DNA from: a virus
DNA: 26,924 bases
Direction: 5' to 3' (one strand)
Virus record (IMG/VR): IMGVR_UViG_3300000117_000189
Location: 1 to 26,924 of that record
The notes under the pieces are model-generated. The model was not told the origin of the DNA. It saw nothing but the letters and a program-made list of their open reading frames with translations, and searched no databases. Each line of letters starts with the position of its first letter. Position 1 is the first letter of the stretch. A program made the translations under genes and the position numbers. This document shows positions 14,155-22,130 of the stretch, piece after piece.

Positions 14155-14754
14155 TCAATTCTTTTGACTTCGTTTCTTTAATTCTTTCATCAACAATTCT
14201 GTTTCCATTGCTTGAATTGCTGTCATTCTGTTTAACTTTTCTCCATTTTGTAAAGCGTATCTTTCATGAATTGCTGTGTTAAGCTGAAAGATTTGCCGAA
14301 TGGGAATGTTTAAAATTTCTTCAATCCTCCATCCATATTCTTTTGCGTATAAATCAATCTGTTGAGTAAGGAATAAGCTGTGCTGTGGTGCATTCCCTTC
14401 TCCACCCTCTAATGTATCTGCATCAACGAAAGTCGATTCCAGGTAGGTCCTTAAGTCTGCAATTGCACTTTGAAATTTTACTTGAATTACTTTCTTGCAA
14501 AAAACATCTCGTTTTTTTGCATCTGTGGAAAAGTCCGATGAAAGAACCCAAAGAAAAACAGCAAGATCAGTTTGCGTGAAATTGCTGTTTTGCATGATTG
14601 GAGACTCTAACCCTTCAAGGATGAAATAATCCTTCAAGGTCATTTGTCTTATTTCAATTCCTCCAATTGTGGAGTTTAAATTTAACCAAGCTTCGAAGCG
14701 TTGGTTTTCTGCTTGCTCCTTCTTACGAAGGAACTCTTTTGGTAAGTCGATCAA
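14155..14754 (-). CDS. Tail assembly chaperone-like protein
   Basis: 199 residues, between the tail-tube candidate and the tape measure, where lambda G/GT lies. Segments IEIRQMTLKDYFILEGLESP (33-52), LAVFLWVLS and YGWRIEEILNIPIRQIFQLN are typical of helical phage tail chaperones that coat the tape measure during assembly. The start is TTG at 14754, overlapping the upstream TGA, because no suitable ATG exists before residue 38. No convincing programmed frameshift product was found: the -1 frame ends after about a dozen codons. Confidence 0.65.
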   Translation of the reverse strand: MIDLPKEFLRKKEQAENQRFEAWLNLNSTIGGIEIRQMTLKDYFILEGLESPIMQNSNFTQTDLAVFLWVLSSDFSTDAKKRDVFCKKVIQVKFQSAIADLRTYLESTFVDADTLEGGEGNAPQHSLFLTQQIDLYAKEYGWRIEEILNIPIRQIFQLNTAIHERYALQNGEKLNRMTAIQAMETELLMKELKKRSQKN

Positions 14755-15089
14755 TCGTTCAGTTTCTCACGAGCGGAAAAGCTTTGAGTCGCAAAACTTC
14801 CATTGCTTCGGGAAACTGAAGTTTCAGTCACTAAATAGTTTACACCTTCAAGTGCGAACTCTTGCCCTTGTGTCAAGTTTGGGTTTGATGAATCAACAAC
14901 GGCGGTTCCGCTTAACTCTTTTGGTCTTCCAACGAAGACTTGAGAAATGACTTGCCCGTCCGATCCTTCAAGTTCAATAACATTTGTTCCCTCGCTTACG
15001 CTAAAGTCTTGTAGCAAATAGTCGTTTCCGTCAATTGCGATTACTGCACCGCCAAAGGTGTATTGTGTTCCGTCTCTTGTAACTGCCAT
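14751..15089 (-). CDS. Small major tail (tube) protein candidate
   Basis: 112 residues, nearly all beta-strand-like, with alternating hydrophobic residues and FSVSEGTNVIELEGSDGQ (29-46). It lies between the tail terminator-like gene and the chaperone gene, exactly where lambda has its tube protein gene V. It is short for a tube protein but has the right composition. The assignment rests on synteny and fold-like pattern; a small structural accessory is the alternative. Confidence 0.5.
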   Translation of the reverse strand: MAVTRDGTQYTFGGAVIAIDGNDYLLQDFSVSEGTNVIELEGSDGQVISQVFVGRPKELSGTAVVDSSNPNLTQGQEFALEGVNYLVTETSVSRSNGSFATQSFSAREKLND

Positions 15090-15100
15090 AATTTTTAAAG

Positions 15101-15538
15101 TTAAGTTTTTGTGTGATCTAGTTTGAAAGTAATTTGAAACATCAAGGTTGTTTGGTCAAGATTGTTTTCTTCGTTTTGAATTGTTGATGATGCTTGAGGC
15201 TGAATGTCAAAGATTTCGTATTGGTTCGAAGTAAAGCCATTGACTCCGTTAATCATGTTTGCTCGCACCTTTCCGATTCGTTCATGATGCAGTAAATCAT
15301 TTTCTCGATAAGTCTGCACTTGTATCATTACTTGCCCTTCATGCAGGTCATATTCAAATTGATTATTCAAAACCTGTCTGCCTGTGTCAAGGATTCCTCC
15401 GTATTCAAAAGCAACTTGAATATTATTTTCTGCAAGTTCTACCATTCCAAAAGTCGGGTAAGCTTTTAAACCTTTAGAAACTAAAAAGGCTGAAACTTCA
15501 CCTTCTATATTTTTTTCGAATTGAAAGTTTTTGCTCAT
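15101..15538 (-). CDS. Tail terminator / completion-like protein
   Basis: 145 residues starting MSKNFQFEKNIEGEVSAFLV, with a helix-strand pattern, HEGQVMIQVQTYRENDLLHH in the middle and an acidic C-terminal third. Position after the FII-like neck gene and before the tail tube matches lambda Z/U, which cap and join the tail. This start is chosen over an upstream ATG at 15598 because it makes an ATGA overlap with the neck gene stop. Confidence 0.55.
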   Translation of the reverse strand: MSKNFQFEKNIEGEVSAFLVSKGLKAYPTFGMVELAENNIQVAFEYGGILDTGRQVLNNQFEYDLHEGQVMIQVQTYRENDLLHHERIGKVRANMINGVNGFTSNQYEIFDIQPQASSTIQNEENNLDQTTLMFQITFKLDHTKT

Positions 15539-17133
15539 ATTGTTGGCAATAATGTTTTGTAAGGATGCGTTACGGGAAGGTTTCCATCGATGCCCCACTT
15601 GTGAGCGAGGTAGCCTTCGATTTTTTGTCGGTCATTGCTATCTGTAAAAGCGATGACTTCTGCAAATTTGCCCACAAAGTTCTGAGTTTCACCTTCAGAA
15701 TGGCCCAGGTTGAAGGTATTAAGATTATCCACTCCTGTATTTCCTGAGTCAGTTAGTGTTCCATTCAGAAAAGCCGCTCCACTAGAACCATTTATTTTCG
15801 CAACAAGTAAGTGAAATGATCCTTTAGTTGTAGAACCAAAACCTACGAAGGTATTACCACCGCCTGATGTTTTACCAAAAATCTCAACATTTTCTCCGCC
15901 TGTTAAGGGTCTCTTTCTGATTGCACATCTATCTAATGAGCTAGTTGTTCCAGCCCATAAGAAATATTGATCTGTAAATACTGCATCGAGTTCTACTAGA
16001 AATGCCAAGAAAATTGGGTTCGATATGTTGTGCGAAAAGTTGCTATTTTCTAAGCAGTCATCATTAAAGTCTAGAACATTTAATGAATTTTGCGTTATTG
16101 TGTTGGTAGTCGGCCCTGTTTCCCCTGTGACGGGAGCTAGGTTTAAACCATTTCCGCTCTTGTCACTCCATTGAGTAACCTCCGACCCGCTCGAGGTAAT
16201 GGTTGAGCTATCGCTTGCATCCCACCATCCTTCGATTGCCGTGCTGTTTTCAGGACTCCAGGAAGCACCAACAGAAATGTTGCTTGGTGTGATTGGATTT
16301 CGTGCAAGCGTAAGATTGCCAGGGGCAAGTGGATTTTTATTAGTCGTAAGATTGCCAGGGGCAATTGGATTTTTATCAAGCGTAAGATTGCTTGGAGCAA
16401 GCGGTATGGAATCAAGCACAAGATTGCTTGGAGCAAGTGGCGTGGTTTCAAGGATAAGATTGCTTGGAATAAGCGGGCTCTTGTCAAGTACGAGATTGCT
16501 TGGAGCAAGTGGTGTGGTTTCAAGGACCACATTACTCGGAATAAGCGGTGTGGTATCAAGTGAAATGTTGCTTGGAGCAAGTGGAATCGATGATGCCGAA
16601 ACTAATAAATTGCTCGGAGCAAGTGGGTTTGAAATTGTAAAAAATTGTGATGGTATTCTTGGGCTTCGATCTAATAAAATGCCACTTGGTTCAATTGGGC
16701 TTCGATCAATTGTAATATTACTTGGCGGGTTTGATCGTCTGCCTGTTCCGATAAAAATAATAGTTGGAGCCAAGGGCTGTTGATTGTCTCCAATTTGTGC
16801 AGGCGTTGGGTCGATGTATCTAAAGCCTGCAATCTTTTCGACATTTAGCTCGATTGCATCTTCTCTTTTTTCTACTGAATCAATACGAAATCCTTGGTCA
16901 CGAATTATAATGGTTTCATTGACTTTCGGATCGGATCCTAAAAGCGAATATTCCGTCAAAGGAATTACAAGGTTTAAGCTTTGCTCTTCGTAATATCCTG
17001 AAAGCTCAAGGCTCTTGTTTGCTTCTGATTGTCCAACACTTGCAGGAATGGTTTCCCCCCTAAACAAAACATCCTCACCGAAGCTTTGAACTTCGGCAAG
17101 GAATGTTTGTGCGAGTGCGTCTCTCCACTCCAT
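15535..17133 (-). CDS. FII-like neck protein fused to repeats and a LamG-like domain
   Basis: 532 residues in three parts. Residues 1-105 resemble lambda FII-type head-tail joining proteins (ETIIIRDQGFRIDSVEKRED, 73-92). Residues 134-291 are thirteen 12-residue units of the PLAPSNLVLDKS type. Residues 292-532 form a concanavalin/LamG-like domain, with EGWWDASDSSTIT, VTQWSDKSGNG and a C-terminal KIEGYLAHKWGI motif common in surface proteins of marine bacteria. FII alone is about 117 residues. The virion neck therefore probably carries long adhesive whiskers (inference). A hairpin lies just upstream of the ATG. Confidence 0.7.
   Translation of the reverse strand: MEWRDALAQTFLAEVQSFGEDVLFRGETIPASVGQSEANKSLELSGYYEEQSLNLVIPLTEYSLLGSDPKVNETIIIRDQGFRIDSVEKREDAIELNVEKIAGFRYIDPTPAQIGDNQQPLAPTIIFIGTGRRSNPPSNITIDRSPIEPSGILLDRSPRIPSQFFTISNPLAPSNLLVSASSIPLAPSNISLDTTPLIPSNVVLETTPLAPSNLVLDKSPLIPSNLILETTPLAPSNLVLDSIPLAPSNLTLDKNPIAPGNLTTNKNPLAPGNLTLARNPITPSNISVGASWSPENSTAIEGWWDASDSSTITSSGSEVTQWSDKSGNGLNLAPVTGETGPTTNTITQNSLNVLDFNDDCLENSNFSHNISNPIFLAFLVELDAVFTDQYFLWAGTTSSLDRCAIRKRPLTGGENVEIFGKTSGGGNTFVGFGSTTKGSFHLLVAKINGSSGAAFLNGTLTDSGNTGVDNLNTFNLGHSEGETQNFVGKFAEVIAFTDSNDRQKIEGYLAHKWGIDGNLPVTHPYKTLLPTI
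16261..16734 (-). repeat. Thirteen tandem 36-bp (12-residue) repeats in the neck gene
   Basis: Consensus P-x-x-P-S-N-[LI]-x-[LV]-[DE]-[TKS]-[TSN]. The best-preserved central units are PLAPSNLVLDKS, PLIPSNLILETT and PLAPSNLTLDKN. Central units are nearly identical at DNA level and outer units have drifted, the usual sign of unequal exchange. A similar block occurs in the fibre gene at 7663-8046. Confidence 0.85.
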
Positions 17134-17140
17134 CAGCTTT

Positions 17141-17154
17141 GAGGCTTACGCCTC
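17141..17154 (-). other. 5-bp hairpin with GTAA tetraloop before the neck gene
   Basis: On the transcript, GAGGC-GTAA-GCCTC lies 7 bases before the neck ATG. The loop is of GNRA type and contains the stop codon of the preceding gene. The left arm begins with GGAGG, a Shine-Dalgarno core that the stem would hide. It could tie neck translation to termination on the gene before. Structure seen, role inferred. Confidence 0.4.
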
Positions 17155-18168
17155 CGCTTTTAGGTCGAGTGCGTCAATTCCGTATTTTACCCTTACAGAA
17201 TAAGATTGAGAAAGTGCTGTTCCTTGATCAGCTGAAACAGGATTTCCTTTAGAAAGTGTGAAGTTCTCGGGCTTGTCACTCAAGCTATTGATTTGAGCTT
17301 CTGCCTTGTGAATCACACCCCATAAGAATTTCCTGCCGTCATTTTGCTCGCTTGCGTCAAGATCGTGCAAGTCAGTTCTTTTGATTAAGATATAATCAGA
17401 GTCAGCATCAAGGTTTCCTTGAATTGCATCCGTTCCATTTATCTCAGTTTCTACCAAAGTAGAAACCAAGTTTGCAGAAGCATTGGAAATGCTTAAAGAA
17501 ACAAGTCCTTGAATGTGTCCGCTTGCTCCATTGAAAGCAGTTTGAACTTGGGACTGCGTGTAGGAAGCAATACCAACCGCAGGAACTTCAGGAACTTCGT
17601 CAGTTCCACCTGCCAAGTCTGTTGACCCTGTGGTAGCTAATGCACCTGCAAGATTGGTAAAAGTAATTTCAATGTTGTCCTTAACCGAAGCCCCTGCAAG
17701 AGCGTACAAGTTTGCAATGTCTGCTTGAGTCTTGGTTCCAATTACATCGTCAAGATCAATTGTTAAAACTCCATTTGCAAAGCTCATGTTGTCGGCAACT
17801 TGACTTTCATTAATCAAAACAGAAAAGCCTGTATCCCCTGCAACTTCTGCCTTGTAGGTGATTCCATCGATTGCAACTTCGTCAAAAGTTGCAGGAACCG
17901 CAGGAGTTGAAGCAATTGATTGAACTGCCATTGTGATTGCATCAGCGTTGGAACTAAATTCAATTCCTGATGCGTTTGGATCTTCCACAATTTCAATGCT
18001 TGGCGGACTTGCTAAAAGTCCTCCCGCATTTGCGGTGAAGGTCAATCCGTCATGCGTTACTGAGCCAAAGGTTTCAACCTCTGAAACAACTTCTTGGAGG
18101 TCACCGCTTCCATTCGTAGAAATAAATTTCGCAGAAGGAAAGATGCCTGTTGTGTTTATGGTAGCCAT
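17146..18168 (-). CDS. Virion protein next to the capsid gene (decoration or head protein)
   Basis: 340 residues, Thr/Ser/Ala/Asn-rich and beta-strand-like, directly downstream of the major capsid gene with one base between the two. Segments FDEVAIDGITYKAEVAGDTG (about 95-114) and an earlier VTHDGLTFTANAGG look like two versions of the same strand pair, suggesting an internal duplication. The C-terminus SYSVRVKYGIDALDLKAEA is well ordered. Lambda has D/FI/FII around this spot, so a capsid decoration, portal-adaptor or abundant head protein is plausible. No family named. Confidence 0.55.
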   Translation of the reverse strand: MATINTTGIFPSAKFISTNGSGDLQEVVSEVETFGSVTHDGLTFTANAGGLLASPPSIEIVEDPNASGIEFSSNADAITMAVQSIASTPAVPATFDEVAIDGITYKAEVAGDTGFSVLINESQVADNMSFANGVLTIDLDDVIGTKTQADIANLYALAGASVKDNIEITFTNLAGALATTGSTDLAGGTDEVPEVPAVGIASYTQSQVQTAFNGASGHIQGLVSLSISNASANLVSTLVETEINGTDAIQGNLDADSDYILIKRTDLHDLDASEQNDGRKFLWGVIHKAEAQINSLSDKPENFTLSKGNPVSADQGTALSQSYSVRVKYGIDALDLKAEA

Positions 18169-18169
18169 T

Positions 18170-19054
18170 TTAGTTTTGAGCTAAAACTGCAACTTGTGTT
18201 CCCTTGGCAACTGCTACGCCATACATCGTAGTAAAGGCTCCGTAGTGAATGCCTTTGCTTGCATCATAGAATCTACGATAAGCACATTGGAGACCAAGTC
18301 CATCAATGGTGAAAGGAGTAAACTCTTCGAGAGTAGCAGACCCGCTTGTGTCGGGCATCCTGTTGACAACAACTATGGCATCACTTGAGCAAGCGATTGA
18401 ATGCGGGTCTCCTGTCGCAAGAGTACCATGTGCATTTGTTACTGAAGTCTTCATGCCAAAGAGTTGATTGAACCTTCCGCTTTCAAGAACAGAATTGCCA
18501 AAGGTCTCAATCGAGTTTGGTAGAAGATTGTTGCTTGCTTGAGCCCCGAGAAGAAGGTGGCGATTCATGCTCGCACCATTGTCATCAAGTGTCCCGTGCA
18601 ATCCTTGAATGTCACTTATGGCAACCGAAGTATTGGCAACCGAAGTAACATTTCCTGCAGGAATATCTCCTGCGGTAACTGCTGAATCAACGGAAGTGTA
18701 AAGCAACTTTATTAAGTAGCGACCAAACTCGTTGGCGTTTTGGCTTGCGTAGTTTTGCAAGCTCAAAGGTGACTTATTCAAGTGATTGTCATTGAGATGG
18801 AAAGGTTTGATTCTTTCTTCAACGCTAACCGAAACGGTTGTGACATCAGAATCTGAGTCACCTGTGTAACCTGTTGCAGATGCATAATCTCTTGCGGTGT
18901 CGTCAGTATTGACAACAGGAACTTTGACGGTTGCGGCTCGACCTACAACATCATTGGAAATGTCAAGGGTAAGCTCGTTGAGTGGGGCAAGCATATTTTG
19001 CAACACGCTAACCGCTGTGGAAATTGTAATTTCGGATGATATATTATTTGCCAT
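18170..19054 (-). CDS. Major capsid protein
   Basis: 294 residues. The length, the N-terminus ANNISSEITISTAVSVLQNM, the VGRAATVKVPVV strand and the EFGRYLIKLLYTSVDSAV helix fit HK97-fold coat proteins of small siphoviruses. So does the C-terminal run of Gly/Tyr-rich strands (GIHYGAFTTMYGVAVAKG). It follows the protease-scaffold gene, the standard order. No cleaved N-terminal scaffold domain is visible, consistent with scaffold supplied by the upstream gene. The call rests on position plus sequence pattern. Confidence 0.8.
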   Translation of the reverse strand: MANNISSEITISTAVSVLQNMLAPLNELTLDISNDVVGRAATVKVPVVNTDDTARDYASATGYTGDSDSDVTTVSVSVEERIKPFHLNDNHLNKSPLSLQNYASQNANEFGRYLIKLLYTSVDSAVTAGDIPAGNVTSVANTSVAISDIQGLHGTLDDNGASMNRHLLLGAQASNNLLPNSIETFGNSVLESGRFNQLFGMKTSVTNAHGTLATGDPHSIACSSDAIVVVNRMPDTSGSATLEEFTPFTIDGLGLQCAYRRFYDASKGIHYGAFTTMYGVAVAKGTQVAVLAQN

Positions 19055-19065
19055 GATTTAACTCT

Positions 19066-19968
19066 TTAGTTGTTTAGATTCCAAGTTTGCATGAGTTTCC
19101 CCATATTTTGTTTGATTAATTGATTTTTTTCTGACCATGAGGAACACGCTTGAAGTTGTTCTTCAAAAGTTTTTTGCTCGATTTCAGTTGGAGCGTCAAC
19201 AGGATCGCTTCCCATTTCATCGATAAATTTTGCGTATTTAATTTGCCACTTTTCAGCTTCCTCTTTTTTGCTTTCCAACTTTTCAGAAAGTTCTTTGTTT
19301 TCTTCCTCAAGTTCCGAATGCTTTTTTGCAAGGATCTCAAAATTTTCTTGAGTTGTTTTTAACTCCAACGCCAAGGATTCTTTCGCTTCAATGGTTTCCG
19401 AAAATTGCTTTTGCATTTCATCTTGCTTGGCTTCAGCAAATAAACCTGTCGGATTACTCGCAGGACTTGCGACAATAGAAAACGCAGAAACTTCTTTTGC
19501 ACGAGCGAAGACTTCCACATCAGATTCCGAATCTTTATCAAATTGCTTTGCTTCTCCATCTTCATAGTAAATTAATTCCGCTTGAAACTCGGCAGAAACG
19601 CCAAAGGCTTCAGGTGCTTTGTCTGCAAGTTCGAATAGCATTTCGAAATCTTTTGGGTTATTGTCCCGCCATGCTTTTAAAGCGGTAAAGTCTCCAAGCA
19701 GTTTTGTATATTGCTCATCTTGTTCTTTTCTAAAGTTTGACCATAAGCCGATTGAATCAAGTGCATCATTCTCGGGAGAATGCGTATAATAAGCCTTGAT
19801 CTGTTTGCCATCGACTGCTGATAGAAAAGAATCAATGCTTGCGTCATCAATGCTCAAGTTGTGTCCTTTTGCTTCAGGAGTTGAAATCAAGCTCACCCCT
19901 TTAATCATGGAATTTTCTCGATCAATGTTTCCTTCTGCAAGTTTTGCTTCTTCAAAATTTATAATCAT
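19066..19968 (-). CDS. Capsid maturation protease fused to scaffold
   Basis: 300 residues. The first 175 resemble the serine prohead protease family: KAYYTHSPEN places a likely catalytic His63, FGVSAEFQ a likely nucleophile Ser125, and VSAFSIVASPASNPTGLF (160-177) is the family's C-terminal signature. Residues 183-245 are a strong coiled coil that would act as internal scaffold, and about 50 more residues follow. This is the C/Nu3-type arrangement in one chain. The gene follows a strong hairpin terminator, so its level may differ from that of the portal. Confidence 0.8.
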   Translation of the reverse strand: MIINFEEAKLAEGNIDRENSMIKGVSLISTPEAKGHNLSIDDASIDSFLSAVDGKQIKAYYTHSPENDALDSIGLWSNFRKEQDEQYTKLLGDFTALKAWRDNNPKDFEMLFELADKAPEAFGVSAEFQAELIYYEDGEAKQFDKDSESDVEVFARAKEVSAFSIVASPASNPTGLFAEAKQDEMQKQFSETIEAKESLALELKTTQENFEILAKKHSELEEENKELSEKLESKKEEAEKWQIKYAKFIDEMGSDPVDAPTEIEQKTFEEQLQACSSWSEKNQLIKQNMGKLMQTWNLNN

Positions 19969-20003
19969 TCCCGAAAACTGAAGGAAGTTTTTTCACAACG
20001 CAA

Positions 20004-20045
20004 GAAAAAAAAAAGAGCCTGCCCTACACCAAAAGGACAGACTCT
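20004..20045 (-). terminator. Strong intrinsic terminator or attenuator after the portal gene
   Basis: On the transcript, AGAGTCTGTCC (20045-20035) pairs fully with GGGCAGGCTCT (20024-20014): 11 bp, two of them G-U, with a 10-base loop. A run of ten T follows at once (20014-20005). It begins 19 bases past the portal stop and ends about 36 bases before the protease ATG, within the late operon. Confidence 0.85.
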
Positions 20046-20064
20046 AAAACAGAAAGTTTTTAAA

Positions 20065-21879
20065 TTATTTGCCTTCGTCTATTTGTGCAAGCTTTTTGGT
20101 AGCCCATTCGACTCCTGAAGTGCCACCCCATGCGTCCCACATTATTCCGCCACACCCTTCGGAATAAGGAACATCTTTATGTTGTTGATGTCTTTTAAAA
20201 GATGCCATTCGTGCAATTGTATCCCTCGAGATTTTTTCTCTCCTGGCAAGTTGTCCTGCTCTTGTCCATCCAACTTGAGTTCCGCAAGTGCTTCCGTTTT
20301 CTTCCTTCCACTTGATTGCTTTTTTTGCGTTGTTGGATGCTGACTCAGGATAATCGTTGTAAGTTTCGGCAAGCTCCAAAGATTCAAGTTCTTCTTGTGA
20401 TTCTTCGGCTTGCCTTTCGTCTTCAGACTTTGGAGGCAAACCCACTAAGGCACGAACTTCGTCTTGGGTCATGTTTTCCAAAATCTTTGTTGCAACGAGT
20501 GGAGAAAGTTGACCCATGGCATCTGCAACAGGATCCACTTTAACGCTTGGGTTTGTGTTTTCTTTCACAAGGTTTTGATCTTCTCCAATCTTTACAATTT
20601 CTTCTTTAAAGTCTAAGCCATTATTTGCAAAAATTGTTGATTTACTTGCAAGCCCTTTCTCTATCAATAAAGCATCCGTTTGGGCATCCTGCCTCCTGTC
20701 AAGTGTTGGTGACCTGGTCCATTGAAACGAAACTTCTTCCCTGTCTTCATTTGGTAAAATTTCTTCGTTGCTTTCAAATTTATAAGTTCTCCACCTTGCA
20801 AGCCTTCGCAAAAATGTATCTTCAAGCATTTCCCGAATCTGTTTAAATCTATGATTTGTCACTTCCCTTGTTGCTTTGGAAGAACTGAAGGAAGCGTTTG
20901 ACCAACCCACCAAATTTTCCATAGTGATTCCAACGCTTGAGCAAGCAAAAGAAATTAGTTGACGCATGAATGCATCAACTCCGTCAATTGCTCCACCTTG
21001 AATAGTCTGCACGCTTTCGCCATTTTCTAAAAGAAGCAATGACCCCGAATAAAGCTTTTTATAACTTGAACGCATTTGATCGCCCTCATACTCGTTGCCA
21101 TCCCATCTTGCCGAATAAGGTTGGTTGCTTGTTATAAATCCTGTTAGGGCTGAACTGACCTTCACCTTGGCCGTGTAAGCTGTTTGCACTTCGTGAATGT
21201 CCTGCAAGGTCTTGGTTGCAGACGCAAGCATTGGAGTTCCCCTTTGCTGTCCGATTCTCAAATTATTTGAAATGTGAATGATGTTGCTTGCAGGAACATA
21301 ACTTGCGTTTGACTCGTCAACCATGCCGTCTTTCATCTGACAAATTCGATATGCTTGAGCTGTGCCAAATCGATTGGAAACTATTCCTGCCGATTCATTT
21401 TCTCTCATCTGTGTTTTGTCCATCGAGCTTGCCACCCGCTCACTAGGTATTAATTGAATCGATCCTGTTTTTGTAAGCAAAATAAAAACTTCTCCTGCAA
21501 GTAAAAGGTCTGAAATGATATGTTGCAAAACCTTCTGCATTCCGAAGCCTGTGACCTCGCAGTTTTTGAAATACTTTTTAAAAAGATTATTTCTTGCTTC
21601 GTCGTAAATTTCTACACCTGTTGTGCTTTGAAAAGAACATTGTCCAAGATTGGAAACAAATACTTGTACGATACTCCGTGCAATTGGATTATTTCTTTCA
21701 AGGTCCCTTAATGTACTTAACATTTCGAGGCGATTGCCTCGTTGAAGAACTTTGTCCTCACTCTCTAAAATTGAAGACCTGTCAAGTGCGTCATTCTGCT
21801 TTCGCCAACTTGGTCGGCTTGCTGAATAGCCAAATTGAATTTCGTTTCCTCTGCTGTCTAGTAATGTTTGCGATCGCAT
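20065..21879 (-). CDS. Lambda-type portal protein with extra C-terminal domain
   Basis: 604 residues. The main part (about 1-480) matches lambda-family portals, the dodecameric DNA gate at the head vertex: LRDLERNNPIARSIVQVFVS (57-76), an IQLIPSERV segment, HISNNLRIGQQRGTPML, and NHRFKQIREMLEDTFLRRLA. Residues 513-604 form a separate compact domain, AKKAIKWKEENG, VGWTRAGQLARREKISRDTI and IMWDAWGGTSGVEWA, rich in Lys/Arg/Trp. Lambda gpB is 533 residues and lacks it. The start has the best Shine-Dalgarno in the window (AAGGAGG, 21893-21887). Confidence 0.9.
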   Translation of the reverse strand: MRSQTLLDSRGNEIQFGYSASRPSWRKQNDALDRSSILESEDKVLQRGNRLEMLSTLRDLERNNPIARSIVQVFVSNLGQCSFQSTTGVEIYDEARNNLFKKYFKNCEVTGFGMQKVLQHIISDLLLAGEVFILLTKTGSIQLIPSERVASSMDKTQMRENESAGIVSNRFGTAQAYRICQMKDGMVDESNASYVPASNIIHISNNLRIGQQRGTPMLASATKTLQDIHEVQTAYTAKVKVSSALTGFITSNQPYSARWDGNEYEGDQMRSSYKKLYSGSLLLLENGESVQTIQGGAIDGVDAFMRQLISFACSSVGITMENLVGWSNASFSSSKATREVTNHRFKQIREMLEDTFLRRLARWRTYKFESNEEILPNEDREEVSFQWTRSPTLDRRQDAQTDALLIEKGLASKSTIFANNGLDFKEEIVKIGEDQNLVKENTNPSVKVDPVADAMGQLSPLVATKILENMTQDEVRALVGLPPKSEDERQAEESQEELESLELAETYNDYPESASNNAKKAIKWKEENGSTCGTQVGWTRAGQLARREKISRDTIARMASFKRHQQHKDVPYSEGCGGIMWDAWGGTSGVEWATKKLAQIDEGK

Positions 21880-22130
21880 ACAATTGCCTCCTTAAATGGA
21901 AAGTTGTTTTCGATTCCTTGAATCCTCGAATTGATTATTTCATATTCCTTTGTGGCAACTTCAAGTTCCTGCCTGATTTCTTCTTGTGATCTAAAGGCTT
22001 TGCTTTGTCCTGCCGAACTGAAACTTGTCATGCCCAAGCTTTCCAAGCGTTCAAGTGTTTTCTCTAGTCGCTCAATCCTTTTTTGCAGGAAGTCAAGCTG
22101 TTGTTCGTCTGATCTGTATTTTGTACTCAT
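21858..22130 (-). CDS. gpW-like head-tail joining protein
   Basis: 90 residues. A charged N-terminal helix is followed by LGMTSFSSAGQSKAFRSQEE (32-51) and a second helix, as in gpW-family proteins. These are small head-completion proteins that bind under the portal. The order terminase, W, portal is that of lambda. It overlaps the portal gene by 22 bases and the upstream gene by ATGA. The final residues (NFPFKEAIVCDRKHY) extend beyond the usual W length. Confidence 0.7.
   Translation of the reverse strand: MSTKYRSDEQQLDFLQKRIERLEKTLERLESLGMTSFSSAGQSKAFRSQEEIRQELEVATKEYEIINSRIQGIENNFPFKEAIVCDRKHY

Noticed and set aside
14120-14180. Programmed -1 frameshift at the end of the tail chaperone gene
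   Set aside because: No good slippery heptamer was seen and the -1 frame stops after about 12 codons; no second-domain extension as in lambda GT.
16261-16734. CRISPR array
   Set aside because: The 36-bp units are contiguous, all in coding frame and without spacers; no cas genes.
16199-16783. 194-codon plus-strand open frame
   Set aside because: It is the antisense shadow of the tandem-repeat region of the neck gene; the minus-strand frame has domain matches and continuous neighbours.
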